Positions 32,011-40,080 of a DNA stretch of 47,315 bases are shown here, one piece after another (position 1 is the first letter of the stretch; each line of letters starts with the position of its first letter). The position numbers and the translations under genes were made by a program. The DNA is from a virus, in IMG/VR virus record IMGVR_UViG_3300031885_000030, positions 1-47,315 of that record. The stretch is one strand, 5' to 3'. The notes below the pieces were generated by a model, which ran no database searches, had not been told where the DNA came from, and saw nothing but the letters and a program-made list of their open reading frames with translations.

Positions 32011-33885
32011 ATGATGAGAAGAACGATACTATTGTTTGTTTTGTTTGCCTACTCGATTGCTCAAGGCGTGGCTACAACAGTTACATTAACCGACAATCAC
32101 AATCTTGTCGCTGGTGATGACGTAAATATCCCTCTTTTGATTGACGGAAATACTATACTTGCCCACGACCCGAACTTTTGGTCTGAGGTCAATGGCACTA
32201 ATGAATTATGGATAAGTGACAGGAATGACACGAATCTGCCGAGACAGATGGTGTATTTCAGCAAAGATACAAATACAATGATTTTGAGGGTTTGTTTGCC
32301 TGAAGTTTCCTCGACAGTTGACCTTAACTATTATTTCCATTATGGCAACCCGGGATTAAACGAAGGCAACGATTTCAATACTTGGGACGTTAATCACGTC
32401 TGCGTTCAAAGTATGGTTTATGATTATAATGCCAACGGTCAACTATTAAATCCTTTATTGACTTTTACTGATTCGACCGTAAACGCCCACGTCGGCACGA
32501 TGACTAATTATTTCGGGACGGTATTGACTTTGGATGCCAATAGTAACGATATAAATTGCCACGAAGGCGTTGCTTATAATCCAACTACTGACAAGTATGC
32601 TCTTTTTCATACTTCGGCGGTTTATCTGGCGACCCGAAGCGGAAACGACCTGACAATAACCGATTCAAACACAAATATCCTTAACGTGGCGGGAATCCCC
32701 GTCATAACGGGTTATACAAGGGGACTCGGTGCAGGTTGTTTCGACCCGAACGGGAAGATTTACGTCCCCTGTGAGGATGTGAATGATTACAACGGAACGT
32801 GCATATATCAGCGAATTTTAGTCCTCAATACCGACCTTACGCCTGATACGAATGTGGGCGGCGGAAGCGGGATTATCGATATCAATCAAAACGATAACAA
32901 TAATATGTGCATCTTGTATATTGATATCAATTATATTTACGTGGCTACTTATGCCGCTTCCGGCCCTAACAGTGTTTACAGGTTCAATTACCCTTCGGGA
33001 ACTAAAGCGGATTCAAATTTGGTATTCAACCAAGTTTACAATTATGGTCAGGGACTTTGTAAGGATGGGAATAACGATTGGATTGTCGTCAGGTGGGTCA
33101 GCGCAAAATTTAGAATCGACAAATTCTCAGACCTGACGGGAAATTATATTTCAAATATATATACTGTAAACACCAACGGTGCCGCTGAAAATCTTTGTTA
33201 TATCCCGACTACCAATTCATTCGGAATTTTGAATGATAACGGCGGGACTTTGCAAAACATAGAGTGGATGTCTTATCACAGTTCCGGTGGCGGAACGGAC
33301 AAGTGGGGTTCTCCGATAATCAAATTCGACGGTGCGAATGACTATATCTTAATGCCCGATGCCGCCGATTGGGATTTCGGGACTGGGAATTTCTCAATTT
33401 CTGCATGGGCAAATTATTCCTATATCAATCCAACACTTGCTTACGGTGCAATTTTGGCGCGAGCGTTTAGCACGAATACTTTAAGATTCGCAGTTAGTGA
33501 TGGAAGCGGTGCTAATCAGAGTATTTATACGAAATTGGGTGGTACTTCCGTCTGGCGAGAATCCAACGATATAAATGTTGTCATAAATACTTGGCATCAT
33601 TTTGCCTTTGCCAGAAACGGCACGAATTGGACTTGGTATTTTGACGGCAACGAGTGTAACAGCATAACGGTCAGTCCGGCATTTGATATGACATCAGCGA
33701 CGGGAGTTTATATTGGACTAACAAATACGGCAACTATGAACGGCTACCTCTCCGATATAAGAATCTCCAATACAAATCGTTCCGGCAGCTGGTTCAAGAC
33801 CATTTTCAATAACGAGAACGACCCGAATGGATTTTGGACAGTATCGACGCCGACAAAAAACTGTCCTTGTAAAAAGGATGAATAA
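32011..33885 (+). CDS. secreted adhesin with DUF2341 and LamG domains
   Basis: ATG 32011 (or 32014) after AAGGA gives 624 aa with signal MRRTILLFVLFAYSIAQGVA. Residues about 30-115 resemble DUF2341 (VNIPLLIDGNTILAHDPNFW, NELWISDRN, VDLNYYFHYGNPGL). Residues about 120-420 are a propeller-like region (YTRGLGAGCFDPNGKIYVPC). A LamG domain ends it (IKFDGANDYILMPDAADWDF, WHHFAFARNGTNWTWYFDG, GYLSDIRISNTNRS). The tail is NCPCKKDE. The DUF2341+LamG pairing is a planctomycete-like surface protein architecture. Confidence 0.72.
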   Translation: MMRRTILLFVLFAYSIAQGVATTVTLTDNHNLVAGDDVNIPLLIDGNTILAHDPNFWSEVNGTNELWISDRNDTNLPRQMVYFSKDTNTMILRVCLPEVSSTVDLNYYFHYGNPGLNEGNDFNTWDVNHVCVQSMVYDYNANGQLLNPLLTFTDSTVNAHVGTMTNYFGTVLTLDANSNDINCHEGVAYNPTTDKYALFHTSAVYLATRSGNDLTITDSNTNILNVAGIPVITGYTRGLGAGCFDPNGKIYVPCEDVNDYNGTCIYQRILVLNTDLTPDTNVGGGSGIIDINQNDNNNMCILYIDINYIYVATYAASGPNSVYRFNYPSGTKADSNLVFNQVYNYGQGLCKDGNNDWIVVRWVSAKFRIDKFSDLTGNYISNIYTVNTNGAAENLCYIPTTNSFGILNDNGGTLQNIEWMSYHSSGGGTDKWGSPIIKFDGANDYILMPDAADWDFGTGNFSISAWANYSYINPTLAYGAILARAFSTNTLRFAVSDGSGANQSIYTKLGGTSVWRESNDINVVINTWHHFAFARNGTNWTWYFDGNECNSITVSPAFDMTSATGVYIGLTNTATMNGYLSDIRISNTNRSGSWFKTIFNNENDPNGFWTVSTPTKNCPCKKDE

Positions 33886-33886
33886 T

Positions 33887-36793
33887 ATGAAAAATCTTAT
33901 TATTGCTTTAACTTTCCTGATTCTGGCGATTCCGGCGAGCATAACGAGCGTAGCGAGTGCGGCGGATGTATGTGAGGTCAATCAGTTTGGTATTAGGTGG
34001 ACATTTGACCATAATTATACTACGGGCCAATTTGTAAACGGGGATTATTACGTTATCGGCGAGCCGAATGTAACGATTATAGGCATATCTCCAGCTTCTC
34101 ATTCATATCGAAGATTATATAGAGGGGATAAAACGGTAACAGGCAGTTTTACGGCGGGAGAAACTGTTACGCAAGGTTCTTCTACTGCCATTGTTCATTC
34201 TTACGCGGTAAGTTCTGATTTAAGTTGCGTTGAATTGAATTTAGAACCAAATAGCGGTACAGGCACTTTTGTAGTTGGTGTGGCCGTTACCGGAACTGGC
34301 GGCGGAAGCTTAACTCCCTTGGTAGTTGATACCCGCGTTATGCACGGCTCTATGATAAATCCTATTCCTGGTGACCAGTATGTTCCATCCAGTTTGCATC
34401 AGGGATTTGATAGTCGGCATAGCAGTTATGGAACAAGTTACAATGTCGCCTTTGATGTTAATTCGAGTTATCCATTAGTTATTCCCGCAGGTTCATCTTT
34501 GGTATCGGTTGTCAGCAAGGCAGCACCTGCGAAAGAATCCTTCCAGGAATCGTGTGTTCTTACAATTCTGGATTTAGAACCGGATGTCAATAGTTTCCGG
34601 CCTCCTTATTGCGGGACTGTTAAAACTGTTGATTACAATGTTAGCGACCTCAATTATACTTTATTGGGCAATTTGACGCCGGTATCTGGTGCGCCAAGTT
34701 TATCCGATGTGAACGGATATTTTGACAGGTATTGGCTTGATTTTTGGCCTGGGTCGGGTGTACGCAGTTATCATCCGACGAATAATATGCCAGGTTATGA
34801 TTTGGTGGTGACGATAGGCAAAGGGGCTTTAATACTTAACTGTGATTTTAATGAAGCCGAGAAAAAACCGATTATGATTGGATTTGTCCAATTAGGCATA
34901 GATTCATTTGGTGTTACAAGGGCCGGAGGAACTAAGGTATGGCTTGCGGATGGTGGACACGGAAACGGCAGGAAATGGCCGATTCTGTTCGCCGGTATAG
35001 TATTGAATGACCCTAATATGAAAAATATAGGTCAGAAATCCGGCGACTATATGTATTCAAATGGTTATTATGCCGGCAATTGTCCTCCTGATTATATCCA
35101 TTTTGGAGAGGATAGTCAGACATTTTATGTTTCGGCGAGAGACATTTATACTCCTCCCTATACCTTAAAAGGAAAGACGACCTACTGGAATAGTTATACG
35201 CCAGGAACAGTTACCTGCACAAAAGGAAACGCCGAAGTCAATGGTGTGGGTACTTTATGGAAAACATTGACATATAAAACAAGATTCGGGGCATTAGATG
35301 CAGAGGCCAACGACCCTTGCGGACACGGGTATACAATATCGTCGATTGACAGTAACACAACCTTGACGTTATCGGTCCCTTATCGCGGCGAGCCGGATGA
35401 TAACGATGGAACTGTTTATGCCGGTCTTTCACACATAGTTTCTGATTTCGTTTATTACGGCCACGCTTCGACGGCAAGCAATGTAGAATATAAGGAATAT
35501 CTCGCCGAAGATTTGAATCTGCCGGAATGGGGAATGTACCACGCACTTTATCCGCAACAGGATGGTTTAGGTCTTCAGGGTTGGTTTGCTACGCCTACTT
35601 ATGATTATCGAACCGAGGTTGGTTATGGCTGCGCTTTGTCTACCTTAATAATGGATGCCAAGACGCTTTGGAATCACAACTGTATGTTTGATTACGAAGA
35701 CCGTTATACGGCAAAGGCGCACGAAGCATACGGGTCTTGGAATTACAAGATATGCCCGGACGAGTGGACTTACGATATGTGGAACGTTTATCGGGCGAGT
35801 TATGGCCCTGTCTGGCCCGATATGAACGAGCCGAATAACCCACCGGAAGGCGACCCGTGCCTTTATGTGTCTGAAATATCACACGATTACGGCCACGTTA
35901 CGGCAGGTGATTATAATGATTGGGTAGTTGATATTTGCAATATCGGGAACGGGAGGTTAATCGGTTCCGCTCAAAGTTATTGGTTAAGATTTACGATTGT
36001 CGGTAGTGCGGATTTCAATATCGGTCCTCCTGACGTTTGTCATTTGAGGATAAGATATTCACCTATTTACGGCAATGATGCAAATAGTATAGGCGTAATC
36101 AGCACGAACACAACGCCAATACAAACAATACCAATATGGTTATATGGTATAGGCGATGCGACAATAACCGTTACTTCTACAAGTTATATTGATTTCAATT
36201 CGATAAATCTTTGCACCGGCTCAGACCAGTTAACTATCAAGATTGAAAACAATGCAGACGCAGATACTTTCGGTTTCGTATCGTTTGACGATTCCCATTT
36301 CGAGGTCATAGGCGATGCCAACTTATCTTTGGGAGCTAAGGGAATCGGAGACGGTAATGATGTCTGTAATTTACGTGCCAGATTCACACCAGATGCTGCC
36401 GGTAATTATTTTGCAACTGCGACTTTCGATATACCTCTCGGATATGGTGCTACGCGACCTGTCTATGCAAGTGCTTACACTCTTTTACCTTCAGTGGCAA
36501 CTAATCCTTCTCCGGCAGACGGGGCAACTAATGTGAACCCATATGTTACTCTGTCTTGGACGGCCAGTACAGATACAACAAGTCACGACATATACTGGGG
36601 AGAAGGTTATCTTGCCACCGTCGATGTGAACTATTATTCCCTGGATATGATGCTGGAGTTCAACACGCTTTATTACTGGAGAGTGAATGAAACAGATGCT
36701 AACGGAACGACCTTGGGAACGGAGTGGACCTTTACTACTAAAGAAAAGCCAGATAGGCCAAAATGCTTTTATTGTAAAAAAAATAGTTACTGA
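33887..36793 (+). CDS. 968-aa secreted adhesin with fibronectin-like C-terminal domain
   Basis: ATG 33887 follows AAAAAGGATG. Signal: MKNLIIALTFLILAIPASIT with a cut near SAA. Modules include a 'GETVTQGSSTAIVHSYAVSS' beta unit, GTVTCTKGNAEVNGVGTLWK with IDSNTTLTLSVPYRG (phage fibre-type), a DPCLYVSEISHDYGHV domain, and a fibronectin-like end (NPSPADGATNVNPYVTLSWT, DTTSHDIYWGE, YYWRVNETDANGTTLGTEWT). The last is very common in planctomycete surface proteins. The protein ends in CFYCKKNSY at an A8 run. The next frame continues with a LamG domain, so the gene may really be longer. Confidence 0.7.
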   Translation: MKNLIIALTFLILAIPASITSVASAADVCEVNQFGIRWTFDHNYTTGQFVNGDYYVIGEPNVTIIGISPASHSYRRLYRGDKTVTGSFTAGETVTQGSSTAIVHSYAVSSDLSCVELNLEPNSGTGTFVVGVAVTGTGGGSLTPLVVDTRVMHGSMINPIPGDQYVPSSLHQGFDSRHSSYGTSYNVAFDVNSSYPLVIPAGSSLVSVVSKAAPAKESFQESCVLTILDLEPDVNSFRPPYCGTVKTVDYNVSDLNYTLLGNLTPVSGAPSLSDVNGYFDRYWLDFWPGSGVRSYHPTNNMPGYDLVVTIGKGALILNCDFNEAEKKPIMIGFVQLGIDSFGVTRAGGTKVWLADGGHGNGRKWPILFAGIVLNDPNMKNIGQKSGDYMYSNGYYAGNCPPDYIHFGEDSQTFYVSARDIYTPPYTLKGKTTYWNSYTPGTVTCTKGNAEVNGVGTLWKTLTYKTRFGALDAEANDPCGHGYTISSIDSNTTLTLSVPYRGEPDDNDGTVYAGLSHIVSDFVYYGHASTASNVEYKEYLAEDLNLPEWGMYHALYPQQDGLGLQGWFATPTYDYRTEVGYGCALSTLIMDAKTLWNHNCMFDYEDRYTAKAHEAYGSWNYKICPDEWTYDMWNVYRASYGPVWPDMNEPNNPPEGDPCLYVSEISHDYGHVTAGDYNDWVVDICNIGNGRLIGSAQSYWLRFTIVGSADFNIGPPDVCHLRIRYSPIYGNDANSIGVISTNTTPIQTIPIWLYGIGDATITVTSTSYIDFNSINLCTGSDQLTIKIENNADADTFGFVSFDDSHFEVIGDANLSLGAKGIGDGNDVCNLRARFTPDAAGNYFATATFDIPLGYGATRPVYASAYTLLPSVATNPSPADGATNVNPYVTLSWTASTDTTSHDIYWGEGYLATVDVNYYSLDMMLEFNTLYYWRVNETDANGTTLGTEWTFTTKEKPDRPKCFYCKKNSY

Positions 36794-37511
36794 TATTGAT
36801 TTAACGTCTTTTTGTGTTGCCCAATATAAGATGAACGATAATGCCGACAATAATTCTATCATCGATTCGCAGGGATTCTCAAACGGTCTGTCGGTCAGGG
36901 ACACCTGCGACATAGCGGTTGCCGGAAAGGTCGGCGGGGCGATGGTGTTCAACGGGGCAAGCGATTATATAGACATAGGAAGTGCGGCATCTTGGGCTAA
37001 CAATAGTTTTGCGATTTCTTTGTGGTGCAAACCAGATGACGGACAATTTTCAACCTATCAAACATTATACGGGATAAATGTCGGTAACGGCAAAATACAA
37101 ATGTTTATTAATTCAACTGGAACGCTAAGGTTTATATATCATTCAAAATCCGAATATGCGGAATCTATTACTGTTGAATCGCCAAATCCTGTATTTAATA
37201 ACGGACAGGAAAATTGGCACAATATCATCGTTGTAGTGGAGAAAATAAATACGACTCAGGGAAGAGCGTCTTTATATTTTGACGGTTTTTTAGTCATAGC
37301 CGGAGAAATCATAAATGATATAAATATGCCTCTTTGGAATGATACCCATCATCTATTTGTCGGCACTTACAATAACGATGATGACCCTGATATAGCGTAC
37401 TTTTCCGGTTCACTTGACAATGTTCAGATTTTCAACAAGGCACTTTCGACGGAAGAAATCGCCGCCTTGTGGAATAACGGCAATGGAACGGAAAGTTTGA
37501 AATTCGAATAA
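36687..37511 (+). CDS. LamG-domain protein, possibly the frameshifted end of the preceding adhesin
   Basis: The frame runs 36687-37511 (274 aa) and overlaps the previous gene by 107 nt. Real LamG sequence begins about residue 38: FCVAQYKMNDNADNNSIIDS, AGKVGGAMVFNGASDYIDIG, FAISLWCKPDDGQFSTYQTL, WHNIIVVVEKINTTQG, FSGSLDNVQIFNKALSTEEI. No signal peptide and no convincing start are seen (ATG 36687 is only 3 nt from GGAGAG; ATG 36831 is inside the domain). Removing one A from the run 36776-36783 fuses both frames as CFYCKKIVTDID. Confidence 0.6.
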   Translation: MKQMLTERPWERSGPLLLKKSQIGQNAFIVKKIVTDIDLTSFCVAQYKMNDNADNNSIIDSQGFSNGLSVRDTCDIAVAGKVGGAMVFNGASDYIDIGSAASWANNSFAISLWCKPDDGQFSTYQTLYGINVGNGKIQMFINSTGTLRFIYHSKSEYAESITVESPNPVFNNGQENWHNIIVVVEKINTTQGRASLYFDGFLVIAGEIINDINMPLWNDTHHLFVGTYNNDDDPDIAYFSGSLDNVQIFNKALSTEEIAALWNNGNGTESLKFE

Positions 37512-37527
37512 TTGAAAGGAGAATTTT

Positions 37528-37875
37528 ATGAGAACCTTATTGATTAGTTTATTATTGACCTGTCTGATTGTGTTGGGCGGGTGTCAGCACGGCGGAGTGC
37601 CTATTACGCCTTGTGATGCCGCGAGAAGTTCATTACGATTAGGAGTTATAGGGGCTAATGCGTATTTCATCTCATATCCCGACAAAGCGACGCCGGAGAA
37701 AATCGCCAAAGCACAACAATTGGTAAATGACGGGGCCGTTTGCATTAAGGGAATTTGCGCAGACCCGAATAATCTGGTTTACAATGATTGCCTGCAAAGG
37801 GTATTGAAAGATTTCGGCGTTGAATTTTCGATTATTCCACCGCAAGGACCGATTGTTATACCTGAAGGGATTTAA
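37528..37875 (+). CDS. small lipoprotein
   Basis: The 115-aa protein has GAAAGGAG upstream and a lipoprotein signal MRTLLISLLLTCLIVLGGCQ with lipobox VLGGC. The mature part has four more cysteines (TPCDAARS, AVCIKGICAD, YNDCLQ). It may be an outer spanin (Rz1-like) or a superinfection-exclusion lipoprotein. It precedes a membrane micro-protein. No family match is certain. Confidence 0.6.
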   Translation: MRTLLISLLLTCLIVLGGCQHGGVPITPCDAARSSLRLGVIGANAYFISYPDKATPEKIAKAQQLVNDGAVCIKGICADPNNLVYNDCLQRVLKDFGVEFSIIPPQGPIVIPEGI

Positions 37876-37877
37876 CT

Positions 37878-38045
37878 ATGCCGGTGTGGTTAATAAAATT
37901 AGTTATCTCGATTGCTTTGCCTTATATTCTGCAACGACTCGCAGAGGAACAGGCAAAGACAAACAAACCGGACGAAAAACAAAAACTTGAAGACGCGATT
38001 AAAACATTGAACGAAACAATGGTGCGTAAACAGACAACAAAATGA
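37878..38045 (+). CDS. 55-aa membrane-associated protein
   Basis: ATG 37878 lies 2 nt after the lipoprotein stop. MPVWLIKLVISIALPYILQR is a hydrophobic helix, followed by a charged coiled coil (AEEQAKTNKPDEKQKLEDAI, then KTLNETMVRKQTT). Together with the lipoprotein it may form a spanin-like pair. This is speculative. The stop overlaps the HNH gene (ATGA). Confidence 0.5.
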   Translation: MPVWLIKLVISIALPYILQRLAEEQAKTNKPDEKQKLEDAIKTLNETMVRKQTTK

Positions 38046-38359
38046 ATCTTATCCCGACAATAACATTTATCGCCCGCAACGCGCTGTTTTGCTTCAGGAA
38101 TCCTCGAAAGACATCAACGACTATTAAGGCGATGAATACCTACCGAAAGGAACATCCAAATTGCGAGTGGTGCGGCGGGACTAAGATTGATGTTCATCAT
38201 ATACGCCCTATACATCTCATCCCTGAACAGGCGGCGAATCCCGATAATTTTATCAGTTTAAGCCGTAAACCACAGTGTCATTACGTATTAGGGCACTTAT
38301 GTAATTGGAAAACTGGTTACAATCTTAAAGTAGTTGAAATGTGCAGGACAAGGAGATAA
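38042..38359 (+). CDS. HNH-type nuclease-like protein
   Basis: The 105-aa protein has a CEWCGG knuckle, DVHHIRPIHL (the H-H core), then PDNFISLSRKPQCHYVLGHL and NWKTGYN. This is the HNH zinc-finger layout seen in small phage proteins (CxxC...HH...N...CH...H). It may be a phage-encoded DNA-nicking protein or a homing-type enzyme. The final H/N residues differ from the 51-aa HNH at 628, so they are unrelated copies. Confidence 0.6.
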   Translation: MNLIPTITFIARNALFCFRNPRKTSTTIKAMNTYRKEHPNCEWCGGTKIDVHHIRPIHLIPEQAANPDNFISLSRKPQCHYVLGHLCNWKTGYNLKVVEMCRTRR

Positions 38360-38787
38360 TGAAACCGCAGATAAAATACTTTTCAACTAAACAATATAAA
38401 TATGAATTGGCAACTGATTATCAAATAACCGTCAAAATCCGGCCAGCATCGGGAATATATCATCAATACTTTATATTGACTACGAACGGATTATTGACAA
38501 TCAAAGAAGGTTATATGTGGGACGGACCTTCCGGTCCTACAATAGACACAAAGGATTTTATGCGCGGTTCTTTGATTCACGATGTTTTGGCGCAGATGAT
38601 GAGAATGGGTTTACTGGATTATAAGGTTTACAAAAAATCAGCAAACGAAGAATTGATTAGAATTTGCATAGAAGATGGTATGTGGAGATTAAGAACAAAA
38701 TGGGTATATCTGGGAGTATCTATTACAAATGATTGGTGCAAACCAAAACTTGACAGACCTGAATGGGAAATAATAACTGCACCTTAA
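38359..38787 (+). CDS. DUF1353-family phage protein
   Basis: ATG 38359 has AAGGAG just upstream and overlaps the previous TAA. The 142-aa product has GYMWDGPSGPTIDTKDFMRG, SLIHDVLAQMMRMG and a C-terminal helix pair, matching DUF1353, a phage family found near lysis and tail genes. Its biochemical role is unknown. It is the last + strand gene before a bidirectional boundary. Confidence 0.72.
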   Translation: MKPQIKYFSTKQYKYELATDYQITVKIRPASGIYHQYFILTTNGLLTIKEGYMWDGPSGPTIDTKDFMRGSLIHDVLAQMMRMGLLDYKVYKKSANEELIRICIEDGMWRLRTKWVYLGVSITNDWCKPKLDRPEWEIITAP

Positions 38788-38803
38788 AATTTTCATCACC
38801 ACA

Positions 38804-38843
38804 AGCCGGACGATACTCTCCTCCTCCACGTCTGGCTTTTTTT
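38804..38843 (+). terminator. rho-independent terminator after the late genes
   Basis: AGCCGGACG (38804-38812) pairs with CGTCTGGCT (38829-38837), 9 bp with one G-T, followed by a run of seven T residues (38836-38843). It closes the late + strand transcript between convergent genes (38787 and 38846). Confidence 0.85.
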
Positions 38844-38845
38844 AT

Positions 38846-39052
38846 TTAATGCCGAAGCCGCCATATATCCATTTGCATTTGACGCATCTGATAATCCATC
38901 TGGGAATTTCGGTTGAACTCTTGTTGCTGTCGGTTCCAGTCGTTAAAAATCCTAAATGATTCTAAATTTCTTTGATATTCTTCTGGCGTTTCATAATAAC
39001 CTTCGCAACCGCCCAAAAGCATTAACAAACAAACTAAAATTGTCTTTTTCAT
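38846..39052 (-). CDS. 68-aa lipoprotein on the minus strand
   Basis: The protein starts MKKTILVCLLMLLGGCEGYY, with lipobox LLGGC, then a Gln/Arg/Met-rich helical tail (QQQEFNRNSQMDYQMRQMQM). It is one of two leftward genes behind the divergent operator at 39366, so it may be expressed in the lysogen. A lysogen-expressed lipoprotein suggests superinfection exclusion; this is inference. Confidence 0.65.
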   Translation of the reverse strand: MKKTILVCLLMLLGGCEGYYETPEEYQRNLESFRIFNDWNRQQQEFNRNSQMDYQMRQMQMDIWRLRH

Positions 39053-39079
39053 ATCAACATTCCTTCCTCGGCAAACGCC

Positions 39080-39316
39080 TTATCTTGCCCGTTTTAATCT
39101 CTCAGCAATTTCTTTAATAGTTTTATCGGTGGTAGTTTTATCGTTTAGAATTGTCTGTATTTCTTGGGGGATAAATATCCAAAATTTAACTGATGCCGCA
39201 AGAACACGCTTTTTTACAAATCCTCTTTGGTATGCTTGTTCCAGAAACAAATCGCAAAGTTCGGCGTCAACGTGTGCACTTAATAATTTTTGAAAATTTT
39301 TATCGCTCATAAACAT
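39080..39316 (-). CDS. hypothetical protein, first leftward gene from the operator
   Basis: The open frame reaches 39328; ATG at 39316 or 39310 is the likely start (about 77-79 aa). The sequence is helical (DKNFQKLLSAHVDAELCDLF, LEQAYQRGFVKKRVLAASVK, KTIKEIAERLKRAR). It resembles small phage regulatory proteins (ribbon-helix or HTH), but I see no clear DNA-binding motif. It lies next to the divergent promoters. Confidence 0.5.
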   Translation of the reverse strand: MFMSDKNFQKLLSAHVDAELCDLFLEQAYQRGFVKKRVLAASVKFWIFIPQEIQTILNDKTTTDKTIKEIAERLKRAR

Positions 39317-39347
39317 AGAGTATTTCAAGAGTTACGACATTGCAACA

Positions 39348-39396
39348 CTTTTAATCTCTTTTTTTCTCTTGACAAAGTTCAAGAGTCCTATATACT
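39348..39396. promoter_or_regulatory. divergent promoters sharing one palindromic operator
   Basis: The palindrome CTCTTGA-CAAAGT-TCAAGAG (39366-39385) has the same arms as the one at 6757. Rightward promoter: TTGACA (39369-39374), 16 bp, TATACT (39391-39396). Leftward promoter: TTGTCA (minus strand of 39370-39375), 16 bp, TAAAAG (minus strand of 39348-39353). Both -35 boxes lie in the palindrome, so one bound dimer can shut both. A further half-site TCAAGAG occurs at 39325-39331. Confidence 0.75.
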
Positions 39397-39425
39397 TTAG
39401 TCGATAACAATCGAGGCAAATAGAT

Positions 39426-39638
39426 ATGGAAAATGAAATAAAACAAGTTAAACGAGTGAATCTGGCGGCAATAGAAGACCCCGACCTTTTTGGTTTGATT
39501 AACGAATACGCATCCTTTCTCGACCTCCTGCCGACTACCGCTATTAAGCGATTTCTCAAGCGTTCACTCCCGCGAGCAATTCGCAATGAACAACGTCATC
39601 TTACCCAATTTAACAGGCAAAAGCAAGCAAAATCTTGA
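39426..39638 (+). CDS. hypothetical 70-aa protein, first rightward gene from the operator
   Basis: ATG 39426 follows CGAGGCAAATAG. The sequence includes VKRVNLAAIEDPDLFGLINE, then YASFLDLLPTTAIKRFLKRS, then LPRAIRNEQRHL. The last phrase shares its DNA with the 39779 gene (22-bp repeat). It is small, helical and basic at the end, possibly a regulator. No family recognised. Confidence 0.55.
   Translation: MENEIKQVKRVNLAAIEDPDLFGLINEYASFLDLLPTTAIKRFLKRSLPRAIRNEQRHLTQFNRQKQAKS
39573..39594 (+). repeat. 22-bp direct repeat, copy 1 (copy 2 at 39896-39917)
   Basis: CGAGCAATTCGCAATGAACA plus AC is identical at 39573-39594 and 39896-39917. Both are in frame within neighbouring small genes and encode RAIRNEQ. 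It is either a shared functional peptide copied by recombination or a DNA site. The second copy lies 323 bp downstream. Confidence 0.85.
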
Positions 39639-39660
39639 AAAATATAGAGGAATAGTGAAA

Positions 39661-39735
39661 ATGATAGACCATAAGGACGGATTTCAATACTTTTTGCACT
39701 GGCGGGGCAACCAGAGGCCTTGCTGGGCATATTAG
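39661..39735 (+). CDS. possible 24-aa leader peptide
   Basis: ATG 39661 with AGAGGAATAG upstream encodes MIDHKDGFQYFLHWRGNQRP, then CWAY. It ends before the ribosome site of the next gene. It may be a leader peptide or nothing; there is no further support. Confidence 0.25.
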   Translation: MIDHKDGFQYFLHWRGNQRPCWAY

Positions 39736-39778
39736 AGGTTATCTTAAATTAGTCCGCAAGGATTAGGAGATAGGAAAA

Positions 39779-40015
39779 ATGATATTTAAGAAAACGATTG
39801 AATCAAAGGAAATACCGATTGAAGGCACTGTAAAATTTGAATTGCCCAAAGTAGAAGTAATGCAGTTAATCGATTGGCTCGACAATTTGGTTCAACGAGC
39901 AATTCGCAATGAACAACTTGAAATTAAACGCGCCGAAACTTCTGCGACTGCGGCCAAAGAAAGTGGAGAAATAAGAAATAAATTATTAAAACAATTTCAA
40001 TCTAACATTTGTTAA
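39779..40015 (+). CDS. hypothetical 78-aa protein
   Basis: ATG 39779 follows TTAGGAGATAGG. The sequence is TIESKEIPIEGTVKFELPKV, then EVMQLIDWLDNLVQRAIRNE, then QLEIKRAETSATAAKESG. It is helical and shares the 22-bp RAIRNEQ segment with the 39426 gene. It lies convergent with the integrase gene. Function unknown. Confidence 0.55.
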   Translation: MIFKKTIESKEIPIEGTVKFELPKVEVMQLIDWLDNLVQRAIRNEQLEIKRAETSATAAKESGEIRNKLLKQFQSNIC

Positions 40016-40080
40016 TTTTTCCGGCCTGACGGCTGGTAGTTTATATGCACTTTCTCAAGTTAAAAAGGGATTGTTGAAAA

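Noticed and set aside
40016-40080. Terminator between the 39779 gene and integrase
   Set aside because: No convincing stem with a T-run; only scattered AT-rich sequence.
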